From contig AP022134.1 in assembly GCA_014169315.1 (NCBI GenBank), positions 124,001 to 188,000 on the forward strand: DNA of 64,000 nt, given 5' to 3'. The notes under the pieces were generated by a model that saw nothing but the letters and a program-made list of their open reading frames with translations, ran no database searches and was not told the origin of the DNA. Positions 46,453 through 56,800 of this stretch are shown here, one piece after another. Numbering within the stretch: position 1 is the first letter of the stretch; the number at the start of each line of letters is the position of its first letter. The position numbers and the translations under genes are program-made. The stretch comes from Enterobacter cloacae. GTDB lineage: Bacteria > Pseudomonadota > Gammaproteobacteria > Enterobacterales > Enterobacteriaceae.

Positions 46453-47811
46453 CTATCGCTTTGAACTTGCCACAAACAAGCTCGGGTCTGCCAGAACGGG
46501 ATTGATAGCCCGGAGCTGTTCCTGGATGCGCACCTGAGCCTTACGGCTGGGCGATTTTTTGCTTCGTTCCCGTTTGCCTTCGCTTTCCCGCTCATCCTGT
46601 TTTACCTGAGCCAGTCGGAGTACAGTCCCGAGACGTTTGTTATCAACAATCTGCCCCTGGTCGACACAGGCCAGCTTATCAAATGCCTGGCACTTAAGGC
46701 TCCGGTGCCCATAGAGGAAGGCGAGGGTGCCATCGGGATAATCCAGTACTTTAATTTTTTCACCGGCAAGACGGCTATTTTCTTCTGTGGTGTCCATGAG
46801 ATAAAGGATCTTATCGTACTGGAAGGTCAGTGATTTCGACACGGTACGAACATCATGCCAGGCAAAGATGTCTCTTAATTCATCGGGGCTTTCCTGCACC
46901 GGACGATGCAAATCTTTGGGGAACTTAGCCGGTCGTGAAAACCGGCTGTTAAAGTCAGCGATGAAAGTGGCAAGCCAGGCATTTGCGGCCTCAATGCCGG
47001 TTATACCTTCCAGACGCATTTCTTTGATCAGCCGATCCTGAAGTGTCTGATTCGCACGTTCCACGCGGCCTTTAGCTTCAGAGCTGTTGGCACAAATAAG
47101 CTCGATTGCCAGGTCATAAAGCACACGTCCGAACTGGGTAACGGTGGTATTGCGTTTCTCCGGACCACTGACGCGAAATATTGCGTGTTTGTCACTGTAC
47201 AGCGATACCGGCTTCCCATGCTGCTCGATGTATTCCCGGGTTGCCAGCATGTAGTCAAAGGCTGTTTCTGACTCGCTGAACCGCAAATGCATCAGACGCC
47301 CGGTGGCATCATCGATAAAGACCAGCAGGCAGCATTTTGGCGCACGGCCTTCAAACCAGTCATGGTGGGAGCCGTCGATCTGGATAAGTTCACCCAGACA
47401 ATCACGCCGATGTCGGGGTTGATAAACCCGTGACTTACGGCGAGCATGCGGGACCCAGAGTCCGTCAGACGTCATCCAGTTGCGGACGGTCTCGATTGAA
47501 AGCCGGATATTATGGCGCTCTCTGAGTTTTTCTGCGGCCAGTGTGGGCCCAAAGTCACTGTAGTTTTCACGTATCAGCGTGAGTACTCGTAGTTTGAGAG
47601 ATTCGGTCAACCGGCGGTTGCTGGGCTGGCCGCGTTTGCGGCTGACAAGTCCTTCAGCACCAGAAACTCGGTAACGATTGATAAGTCGTTGCGCCTGACG
47701 TTCTGAAATGCCAAGCTGTGATGCTGCATCACGACGGCGTAGACGCTTTTCACAAACTGCCTGTATCACCGGTAGGCGGTGGATCTCTTTATCTGACATG
47801 GTCACCAACAT
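46453..47811 (-). CDS. ISNCY-type (IS1202-like) transposase of unit B
   Basis: A 452-residue integrase-fold transposase related to the one at 41101-42504. It has the N-terminal helix-turn-helix (RDAASQLGISERQAQRLINR), GELIQIDGSHHDWFEGRAPK with the first Asp, FIDDATGRL, and NSSEAKGRVERANQTLQDRL with the Glu. Start at ATG 47811 follows AAGGGGC; ATG 47799 is an alternative. It lies 45-90 bp inside the right end of unit B, in the same relative place as its relative in unit A. Confidence 0.88.
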   Translation of the reverse strand: MLVTMSDKEIHRLPVIQAVCEKRLRRRDAASQLGISERQAQRLINRYRVSGAEGLVSRKRGQPSNRRLTESLKLRVLTLIRENYSDFGPTLAAEKLRERHNIRLSIETVRNWMTSDGLWVPHARRKSRVYQPRHRRDCLGELIQIDGSHHDWFEGRAPKCCLLVFIDDATGRLMHLRFSESETAFDYMLATREYIEQHGKPVSLYSDKHAIFRVSGPEKRNTTVTQFGRVLYDLAIELICANSSEAKGRVERANQTLQDRLIKEMRLEGITGIEAANAWLATFIADFNSRFSRPAKFPKDLHRPVQESPDELRDIFAWHDVRTVSKSLTFQYDKILYLMDTTEENSRLAGEKIKVLDYPDGTLAFLYGHRSLKCQAFDKLACVDQGQIVDNKRLGTVLRLAQVKQDERESEGKRERSKKSPSRKAQVRIQEQLRAINPVLADPSLFVASSKR

Positions 47812-47855
47812 GCGTTGAGCCCCTTAGAATTGCATTCAGTTTAGCTTACTCTAAG

Positions 47856-47897
47856 GTGACGTTTCTATCTGGATAAAAAGTGACATTACTAAATGGT
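47856..47897 (-). repeat. Right end of unit B, two iterated repeats
   Basis: On the minus strand, ACCATTTAGTAATGTCAC (47897-47880) and CCAGATAGAAACGTCAC (47872-47856), 24 bp apart, match the left end of the unit. Confidence 0.65.
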
Positions 47898-47909
47898 TCT
47901 AACAACTTA

Positions 47910-47937
47910 AGTGCGCATAATCAGGATTATGTAAGAT
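47910..47937 (+). other. dif-like XerC/XerD recombination site
   Basis: An 11-6-11 arrangement: left arm AGTGCGCATAA (10 of 11 bases as in the XerC arm of E. coli dif), spacer TCAGGA, right arm TTATGTAAGAT (9 of 11 as in the dif XerD arm TTATGTTAAAT). This is what a plasmid multimer-resolution or Xer-module site looks like. It begins 12 bp beyond the right end of unit B. Confidence 0.75.
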
Positions 47938-48020
47938 CAGCGTTAAGTAGTCGATTTATTTGAAAGTGACGTCGTCTTTAAGTTAAAATCACCTATAATC
48001 AATACCTACTGGAGCAGCTC

Positions 48021-48338
48021 ATGGCTGACACCTACCTCCCCCCGGGCTTTAAAAAATGCAAATCATGTCAGCAAGTTAAACCCTTTGAACAGTTTGGAAA
48101 AGAGCTCAAGGGCAAGTTTGGCCTCAAGAGTAAATGCCGAGCGTGTATTAGCGAGAAAAACAAAACGTACGCAGCAGGCCCAGGGGCCGAAGTAAAGACG
48201 CAAAATAATAGGACCTACCAGGCAGAAAACAAGACTGAGCTCGCGGAGAAAATGCGCGTTAAGCGTGCGAAAGAAAAATTTGGTGATCGCTATAATTCCT
48301 ACCTCGCTTCTTTAGAGTCCATGAAAAAACTCAAATAA
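48021..48338 (+). CDS. Small zinc-ribbon protein
   Basis: A 105-residue basic protein with two Cys pairs (KKCKSCQQVKPFEQFG, then SKCRACISEKNKTY), a zinc-ribbon pattern like the start of recombination endonuclease VII-type HNH proteins, but without the nuclease part. The rest is Lys-rich and helical. GGAGCAG precedes the ATG and a TATAAT lies at 47994-47999. Probably nucleic-acid binding (inference). Confidence 0.65.
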   Translation: MADTYLPPGFKKCKSCQQVKPFEQFGKELKGKFGLKSKCRACISEKNKTYAAGPGAEVKTQNNRTYQAENKTELAEKMRVKRAKEKFGDRYNSYLASLESMKKLK

Positions 48339-48360
48339 TGTAATCGCCAACGGAGGAATA

Positions 48361-48666
48361 ATGAATGTACATCTGAAATATGATACGATAAAGCACTATC
48401 ACTTTGATTGGCTAACGCCTGCTGGCGACTATCCTAATTCAGCGGTTATGCTCGTAGGTTTCCGTGATGGGCGCTGGATTATTGTTCAAGAGTTCGGAAA
48501 TGATTATAGCTGCTTCGAGGGCGTTCTGAAGAATGGTGATGATCTTAATACGGAGCCTAAATTCTATTCCGACTTAGAAAGCGTAGCGGTTGCTGCTTTT
48601 GGCATGATGAAGCAGATATATCCCCAGTACCAAGATAGCACGTTAGAAGAATTCCTCGCTGGATAA
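48361..48666 (+). CDS. Unrecognised small protein
   Basis: A 101-residue acidic soluble protein (HFDWLTPAGDYPNSAVMLVG, then SDLESVAVAAFGMMKQIYPQ) with a strong GGAGGAATA ribosome site. It begins 22 bp after the zinc-ribbon gene on the same strand and is probably co-transcribed. No family is recognised. Confidence 0.6.
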   Translation: MNVHLKYDTIKHYHFDWLTPAGDYPNSAVMLVGFRDGRWIIVQEFGNDYSCFEGVLKNGDDLNTEPKFYSDLESVAVAAFGMMKQIYPQYQDSTLEEFLAG

Positions 48667-48710
48667 AATATTCTAGAAACCAAACTCGCCTTATTCGAAG
48701 GAAACTGACT

Positions 48711-49382
48711 ATGTATAGAAAGGTTTTAGCTCTTTCAGCCTTACTGATTTCTGCTTGTTCCACCGATAATCCTCATAAACAAAGTATGCACCACAATGAT
48801 TTTGAGCTTTCGGACTCAGCTGTAAAAATTCAAATCAAGTCTGGAAATAAGACAATCTCCGGCTCAGGTACTTGGATCGATGAACAACATATTCTTACAG
48901 CTTCACATTTATGGCTTGATGCAAGCAAGGATTATAGTCTAAGTATAATAACAAGGAATGGGAGCCAACCAGCAACAGTTATCAATATTGATGATCCTAA
49001 GAACCGGGACCTCGCTCTTTTAAAAGTAGAAAAAAATACTATTGTCAAAGCCCCACCTAATTGGAAGCTTCCAGTATGTGATAATGTTCTAGCTCCAGGT
49101 GAGTCTGTTTGGGTTCTATCGGGAATGTATAATACGCTTTCAAATACGTATGCTTCCCCCGACTCAACCTACTATTATAAAGGAATAGTTGGTTCTGATG
49201 GTTTGACTGCTTTTTATCAAAATGGAGTTAGTGGAAGCGCTGTGTTAAACCAATCTAAGAGTTGCTTATATGGTGTTGTGAGTCAACAAGACATTAAAAA
49301 GATCAATGTCTATCAGATATATATTACGAAGATTACTACAAATGAAATTATACGCGGATTCATAGGTTATAAAAATAATTAA
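48711..49382 (+). CDS. Trypsin-like serine protease lipoprotein
   Basis: A 223-residue exported protein with a lipobox (LLISAC, Cys16). A chymotrypsin/trypsin fold is suggested by the triad: His66 in ILTASHLW, Asp100 in NRDLALLK, and Ser174 or Ser176 in NGVSGSAVLN. The N-terminus after Cys has a linker rich in polar residues. Such lipoprotein proteases would act in the periplasm. AAGGAAAC precedes the ATG. Substrate unknown; degradation of phage or host proteins is conjecture. Confidence 0.75.
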   Translation: MYRKVLALSALLISACSTDNPHKQSMHHNDFELSDSAVKIQIKSGNKTISGSGTWIDEQHILTASHLWLDASKDYSLSIITRNGSQPATVINIDDPKNRDLALLKVEKNTIVKAPPNWKLPVCDNVLAPGESVWVLSGMYNTLSNTYASPDSTYYYKGIVGSDGLTAFYQNGVSGSAVLNQSKSCLYGVVSQQDIKKINVYQIYITKITTNEIIRGFIGYKNN

Positions 49383-49463
49383 ATGAGCGTAATCTTACAA
49401 CAGGCAATTCCGACGTTATCTGCGTTGGTCTACCTATCTGAACCTTTAAAAGGAACGTCTATC

Positions 49464-49640
49464 ATGTATAAACTTTTACCCGCAATACTAGTCTTTCTTT
49501 CGGTGTTCCTTGGACTAATCGCTCTACTCAGTGCTATCAAAAATGGTTCTGATGAATTGGCGGTATTCCTCATTACACTTTCGGCGTGGTTCGCTGCTTT
49601 AAGTAAGTTTTATTCACTTAAACTGTATAAAAATAGTTAG
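49464..49640 (+). CDS. Small two-helix membrane protein
   Basis: A 58-residue protein from MYKLLPAILVF with two hydrophobic helices (about residues 3-22 and 29-46). AAAGGAACG gives a good ribosome site, so this start is preferred to the in-frame ATG at 49383, which touches the protease stop. Family unknown. It may be co-transcribed with the lipoprotein protease. Confidence 0.5.
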   Translation: MYKLLPAILVFLSVFLGLIALLSAIKNGSDELAVFLITLSAWFAALSKFYSLKLYKNS

Positions 49641-49839
49641 CCTGTGAATCCAAATACAGTTGACAAGTATCCAGCACTGCCCCCGTGATTTATTCAGGTT
49701 AGAAGCATTCCCGGAGTGCAGGCTGGGATTAGAAAAGTTACTTTTCTTACGATGTACCAACCAATAGGGCACGACTTATCGTAATGCCTAATTACATATT
49801 ACCTGTTTAAGTCGATCTAATAATTTCATTGGAGCAGAC
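49641..49839. other. Intergenic region
   Basis: About 200 bp with no frame of note. TTGGAGCAGAC just before 49840 supplies the ribosome site of the next gene. Confidence 0.4.
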
Positions 49840-50247
49840 ATGTCCCCGGAATTGGTATCAGGCATTGCACGAGTGGCGCATGAAAAGCTACTTTCAGTTT
49901 TGACGGAGTGCGGCACAAAGAAGACGAAAGGCACATGCCTTTTTGCAAGCTATCTTGTATGTTATTTAGCAAAAACTAAAGGTCTAGATGCTGTTGTTCG
50001 TGGGGGTAACGGTGCAGATGATGGCGGTATATTTACAGAGAGTGGTGGCTTTGGCCATTATTGGTGTGAATTGAACTTCGAAGAAGTGCAATATTATATT
50101 GACATCACTTCCGAGCAGTTTGGGTTTCATCCATACATAGTGAAACGCGTCAACGATATAACAGGATGGCCACGATATATTCCTGGTGATCAGGAAACGG
50201 TCGATAGTCATTTAGAACAATTATTACGCGACGGCTATACAGAATAG
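49840..50247 (+). CDS. Possible papain/transglutaminase-fold protein
   Basis: A 135-residue soluble protein. Cys33 in KGTCLFASYLVCYLA at the start of a helix, His73 in GGFGHYWCEL and Asp88 in QYYIDIT follow the Cys-His-Asp order and spacing of small papain-like or transglutaminase-like folds. The rest is FGFHPYIVKRVNDITGWPR. No signal peptide. A TTGGAG ribosome site lies upstream. Enzyme class is inference from the pattern only. Confidence 0.6.
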   Translation: MSPELVSGIARVAHEKLLSVLTECGTKKTKGTCLFASYLVCYLAKTKGLDAVVRGGNGADDGGIFTESGGFGHYWCELNFEEVQYYIDITSEQFGFHPYIVKRVNDITGWPRYIPGDQETVDSHLEQLLRDGYTE

Positions 50248-50633
50248 GCTGCGTATACACTATCGCAGCCTTTCAGGCTCTTAACCCTTGTGACCAGTTA
50301 ACGGAACCACTCAGGATGACGCTGCCGATCAACGTTGATAACCTGCGAATTAAATTCAACGACATCCGCTGGAGTAAGCATTAATTCATCAGGATTTACA
50401 ATAAATGGTCTTAAAACCACTTCGCCACCGTCTTCTTTTGCACCGTAGATATTAATAAGAAAGTGCAGTCGTTGATTTCCGTCAGCATTGCGTTGCCATT
50501 CTCTAAAAGTCAAAGTCTGTTTAATATAGTTTGTTAAAAGAAATGCGAATTCAGATTCTTCCGTTTGTGAGATACCGTTTTTGTTAGACATTTTTTTTAG
50601 TATCTTTCCGAGCATGGATACACAGGCATCTAG

Positions 50634-51829
<1,196 letters not shown>

Positions 51830-52191
51830 CTAGACTTAACGATGTTAAAATTTTGGTTGTATTAAAATCCTCCTGCGAAAGTGAAATCATCCATGTATTA
51901 TCTTTATGATAGTCGGTGATATAAATAAAATGAGATGTAAAAGGCGTTGAGTGATTGAACTCTCCTAAGTTCCATCCATACTGTCTCACTGTATTTGAGC
52001 TAAGTTCTTTGTCGGTAATGTTCATAATTCATACCTTTCGATAAAGTCTGTAATGATAATTAGCTATCTCAAAGGCCCAGAACAACTCTTGAAATAACCT
52101 CACTCGAAGAATTTATCATATTGAACACCCCTACCTAATAACCTTGCCGACTTAATAAATCACAATAGCCCTCCCCTGTCATTTTAAAACG

Positions 52192-52683
52192 CTACTTGAA
52201 TTTTTGATAGCTTATAGTTGTTTTACGTTCTTTGTGATACTCATATGTCATCTTCTCTTTCCAGTACCAATCTTGTAAATCCTGCAAGTCTAGCCCATTT
52301 TTCTCACGTATGCTTTCGTGTAATTCGCTAAGCGCGAGTTTATCATTAGGTTTATAAATGGCTAATTTTTCTTCAAATAAATCCAGCCAACGTTTCCCCA
52401 TCTTTCGACGCAAAACAAACACCATCGTGATAATTGTACTGAAATGCACAGCAATTAGTTCCAACTTATGCGATTGCTGACCAGATAAAATTACTATTGT
52501 AACAACAGGGATGGCCGTATATAAAGCAATCAAAGCGACCATAAGTTGATATGGTTTTTCCCGTATTACCATGTCCATGGGTAAACCAGAGGACGCTACT
52601 GCTTGCCAAAATCTTAAATACCTTCCGATGGACTTAAACCTTTTCCCGTTTTTATGCATAAACCTGTTTTTATTTACTATCAT
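52192..52683 (-). CDS. Membrane protein of unknown role
   Basis: A 163-residue protein with two adjacent transmembrane helices (about residues 45-66 and 73-91: LMVALIALYTAIPVVTIVIL and LELIAVHFSTIITMVFVLRR). Both termini are charged and probably cytoplasmic. The C-terminus is rich in Trp and Lys (LQDWYWKEKMTYEYHKE). AGAGGTCTAAC precedes the ATG. Family unknown. Confidence 0.6.
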   Translation of the reverse strand: MIVNKNRFMHKNGKRFKSIGRYLRFWQAVASSGLPMDMVIREKPYQLMVALIALYTAIPVVTIVILSGQQSHKLELIAVHFSTIITMVFVLRRKMGKRWLDLFEEKLAIYKPNDKLALSELHESIREKNGLDLQDLQDWYWKEKMTYEYHKERKTTISYQKFK

Positions 52684-52767
52684 GTTAGACCTCTATTTTT
52701 CTGTAATTCTAGAAGAATGTTACCTTAACCCTTAACAGGGATAACACCGCATGTATTATCTCCATAA

Positions 52768-53283
52768 TCAAAGCGCAGGGCCGGTAATAAAAAGTACCAT
52801 ACCATCGATGTGTAGTTCGTTCAGTGCATCCCTGTCCGTGGATAGCTTTCTAATGTTGTCAGGAGTTGCATCAATCGGGTATAAATCTTGCGTCAGTTTG
52901 ACGAGATTCTTCTCAGTGCAGGTAAGACCGCCTTCAGCGAGAGTGCGCAGGTAATCACTAAACACGACTTCTTTTTCATCAGAGGTAAGTCGCTCGAAGT
53001 ACCCCATATGTTCGGACGTGAAATTCTCATCTGCAATACTTCTCACTACTGAGATGATATCCGACCTTATGACCAACTCCCGCACCGCAGCATAAAAAAT
53101 CCTGCCGTAATGTCCTGACACGTTTTCCTTTGCGAGCCACCAGCGCTCATCCGTGGTAACGGGTACTGTGGTCGGGGATGCCAGTAGCAGAACGGGGCTT
53201 AAACCGGATCGCGATAACCCTTCAGCAAAAGCTTCTTCAGGAAGACTGCTAACAGGCTTGCCTTGATAACGTGCTTCTACCAT
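52768..53283 (-). CDS. Unrecognised plasmid protein
   Basis: A 171-residue soluble protein (WWLAKENVSGHYGRIFYAAV, then RLTSDEKEVVFSDYLRTLAE). A GAAAGGAGAAGC ribosome site precedes the ATG. No signal peptide, membrane helix or motif is recognised. It is third in a loose minus-strand series that begins with the 1111-residue gene. Confidence 0.6.
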   Translation of the reverse strand: MVEARYQGKPVSSLPEEAFAEGLSRSGLSPVLLLASPTTVPVTTDERWWLAKENVSGHYGRIFYAAVRELVIRSDIISVVRSIADENFTSEHMGYFERLTSDEKEVVFSDYLRTLAEGGLTCTEKNLVKLTQDLYPIDATPDNIRKLSTDRDALNELHIDGMVLFITGPAL

Positions 53284-53390
53284 CTATGCTTCTCCTTTCT
53301 GATGTAGGCATGACTGCCTTCTATTTAAGCAATCAGTAAACCGGATTGAGCTGAGCAACGTTATCCTTCTCCCATCATTGCTTGCCACTT

Positions 53391-53702
53391 TTACCATAAG
53401 CGCCAAACAATTAGCCCCATTATTCCGGTTGTAAACTGAACCTTAACACTAACCAGTATGAATCGGTCATCTGGGGCAAAGTGTCCACCGGGTTGAAGTA
53501 GCCAGGTTGTTAGCGGCGGATGGAAAGCCAGTACGAATCCGTAAACTATAAAAGCCAAGCTCAGTAAAAGAAGGAGCATGCGCCCAATACGTTTGAGTTG
53601 ATAAGATAAACTCGCGCTAGTTTTTCGTGGGGGTACGATATGGTCTTTCAACACTGTCTCCTTGCCAGCAAATGCCGAAGCGCTGGCATAAAGATTAAAC
53701 AA
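53391..53702 (-). CDS. Small membrane protein
   Basis: A 103-residue protein with two transmembrane helices (MLLLLLSLAFIVYGFVLAF and a C-terminal FTTGIMGLIVWRLW). The N-terminal 30 residues are polar (KDHIVPPRKTSASLSYQLKR). Family unknown. Confidence 0.55.
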   Translation of the reverse strand: MFNLYASASAFAGKETVLKDHIVPPRKTSASLSYQLKRIGRMLLLLLSLAFIVYGFVLAFHPPLTTWLLQPGGHFAPDDRFILVSVKVQFTTGIMGLIVWRLW

Positions 53703-53847
53703 TTTTTATGCCAGTTACTCCGGCGAGATGGGTGATAATCCTCGTTGCCATCATAAAGCCTTATCTCTTTCAAATTTGAGCGATAAGGGGTCTTTGAGCC
53801 TGTAATGGCTTTTTGTTTGATGTTTTGATGGCACCTGCCCCCGCGTT

Positions 53848-56800
53848 TTACCATGACCGAAGTACATAGCGGCTCACACCTTCTGCTGGCTGTTGCCACT
53901 CGCTATTCTCCGTTGACGGTCTGAGGCGCGTCGAGCCCCGGGAGATGTTTTTCATCGCCTGCTCAAGAGTGTCCATCCTGTAGGTTTTGATGTTCACCCC
54001 TTCTTCAGAAATAGGCCCCAGCAGTTCCGTAACCTCACGCTCACCCTGATAAATATCGACCCACTGTGTAATATTCACCTTATCACCATTCGCATCAATG
54101 CCACGTCGGTTAAAGTGGTCAATTTCAAACTCACACACGGTTACCGGTACCAGCCCCTCCGGGCGCGGATACCCGAGTATTTCATCAAAACCAGGTTCCC
54201 CTTCATCAGTGACCAGATCAGGCGTCAAATAGAGTTTTCCGTTACGGGAAAAATGCGCAACATGGCAGGACCACTGGTCATTTAACATCGTTGGCATGCT
54301 TGTGAACATTCCTGAATACCACCGTCTGGCATTATCAACTGATTTGGTGACGAGGATTTCATCTGGTACTTCCCCGTTGTCCATGGTGTAAAAACTGAGA
54401 GACAGAGCGGTATTTCTGCGTGAAAGTAGCTTTTCTTTATTGACCTCTTTATTTTCAAATTTGGACAGGTATTCCTCAAGGAACAGCGCCTGCAACTCGG
54501 GTGTCGGCGCTTTCTGATAAAACCAGTCGGCCAGGTCTTTAGTGCCAATATAGATGAGGCTGGCTTTACCTTTTTCGCTCTTGACCGCAACAGGAGCCAT
54601 TAGGCTTACTTGCTGTACGTACTCACTGGTTTCATTGATACTTTCATAGGCCTCAATCCACTGGCCAAGCAGATTGGTGTAAATCACCGGATCGTTCAGC
54701 TTTAAAAACTGCTTAAGAGCCTGAGCGCCACGGGAGCATGTATCAAAATAACGCTGCTTCTCTTCGAAGCTTTTGAAAGCAGTCTTTTTGCCCGACCATG
54801 TGGCCACCAGCTGTTCATCTTCGAACAGGGTGTTTTCAGCTGGTAAGAAGTGTTTCATTTTCGCAAAACGTTGATGAGTGACGTTTAAGACATTTCGGGA
54901 TGTAGCAAGTACCATTCGATGAACCCAGGCATGCCCTTCCATCCGGTTGTCGCATTCAAAATTTGCTGGTGCGGCATATGCAACAAGTTTCCCTGAAGCA
55001 TTTACCGATAACCTGACCAGCTCATAGCCTTTGCTGCTAATAAAATTACGAACCCCGGGAAGATGTTTGAGCCCCACATCAGCGAGCATATAGAGCTGGT
55101 TCAGGAGCTCTTTGGAGCCCTTCTCTGTACTCATGGCAGCTTCCAGCGTCGCCCCCCTGTTATCAGCTCGCCAGGCTACAATGCATCGATCTATCAACTC
55201 TGATCTCAGATTAGGCTGGCCAATATTTCCATCGGCCAGAGCCTGGCTCAGCATCTGCCGGTAAGGTTCTTCTGCCTCACGCTCGGCACGAATATAATTT
55301 AAAGCCATCTTGAAGAAGCGAATGTAAAACAGGTGATTAGACCTGAATTTACGTCTGTGAATGTACCATTCGAGCTCCTCCGCTTTAATGGTATCCATGC
55401 ACAGGAAACCCAGTTCAGCATCATTCCTGCTGGACTCCTTAAATAAAGACAAATTCACCTTACAATTGAAATCTCGATCCGTTGAGTATCTGTTTACTGT
55501 TGCGTTGACACAGATATCGTCTCCCTGACGGAATGCAATAACCGGCTCATAGTTTTTATGGGTTCTCCCAAGCCATTTATAGCCAGAGTAGCTGTTGTCT
55601 TCCTGAACTGCTCCTGGTGCTGTCACTGGGTTCATCAACGAATCCCAGTTGCACATTACCCGGGATCCGGACTGAAGGCATGAGTTTGCCTGTTCAAGAT
55701 AACTTTGCAGAGACGGCCGTGTCTCAGCCATACCCAAAAGGCCAGAACCGTCTTTGTCGTGCAGAAATTGGAAGTACCGTTCCTGGAACTCAAGGCTCAG
55801 AAAACTGTAAGGGGTATTGGTATCATAGAAATCACCAAATAGTTTGAGCCGGTGATCGAGGCCGCAGATAAGGATCAGGAAACGACGGTAGTGAAGTGCC
55901 ATAAGATCATGCTGCTTCAGTCGGTCGGTATAACTGACGTCCTCAAACTTTATGGTGCTGCCATCAATCCCCTGGAAATGTGCTTCCTGTTCGCTGGCGG
56001 AAGGGAATAGCTGCGAAGCCCCAAGATGGCTTTCTACCGAAGAGTAAACCTGATGAATATTTTGACCGTCCCGGACCAGAAGGAATACAACCCGGTTCCT
56101 GTCATTGCGGACATGATTTTCCCAGGGATCGCGGTAATCGATATAACGTCGTGTTGTGGCCATACATACGATGGAACGTTCGGACGGAAAAATCTGCTCC
56201 ACCAGCCCGGGGCTGGTTCGTAAAGTTTCATGAAATTTTTCCATATCAGAGAAGTCGAACCAGCTATCGAGATCGCACCATACGGCCAGCTCTTCATCCA
56301 CCATCAGCTTTGCCTGAACGACCTGGAGCGGGAGGTGTGATGGAGCGGATTCACCCTTCACGATATTCACTACCTCAACGTCTTTGCCGGTATACAGTTC
56401 CAGACTGCCAACGCCATCGTGGATTTTCTTCACATATTCCATGGCTTCTTCTGTAGTGGCCAGACTTGCCGCTGCAACTTCCTCGAAATAGGGCAGCATT
56501 CTTTTGCTGGCATTAGCGATTGCCTGCGTTCGTTGTGTGATGATTTTGCTGATGGCTGTGCTGATCTGCCCTTCTTTTAAGGCCGCTTCTCTGATTTGTT
56601 CAATGCGGGTATCTGAAATACCAGAGGACAGAGCATTTTGAACTGATCCAATCGCCAGTGAGGTTACCGCCTGCTGCTCTTGTGGGGGCACTAACGCAAC
56701 GCTAAGGCCCGTCACAGGGTTTTCACGGTCATCTGTACCTAATTGCTCAATCGCAAGGTCACGGAGCCCCTGAGCATCGCTCACGAGGGCTGTAAGCGAT

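Larger units (their letters stand above)
42592..47897. mobile_element. Unit B: IS1202-like transposon carrying an FRG/TPR/SEC-C cluster
   Basis: The left end has GCAAGTTTAAAATGTCAC (42592-42609) and GCAAGATAGAAAGGGCAC (42618-42635). The right end, on the minus strand, has ACCATTTAGTAATGTCAC (47897-47880) and CCAGATAGAAACGTCAC (47872-47856). Outer and inner copies pair (shared AATGTCAC and AGATAGAAA..G.CAC) and face inward. Inside lie four cargo genes and an ISNCY transposase at the right end, the same plan as unit A. The right flank holds a dif-like site 12 bp away. I infer a 5.3-kb transposon. Confidence 0.68.
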
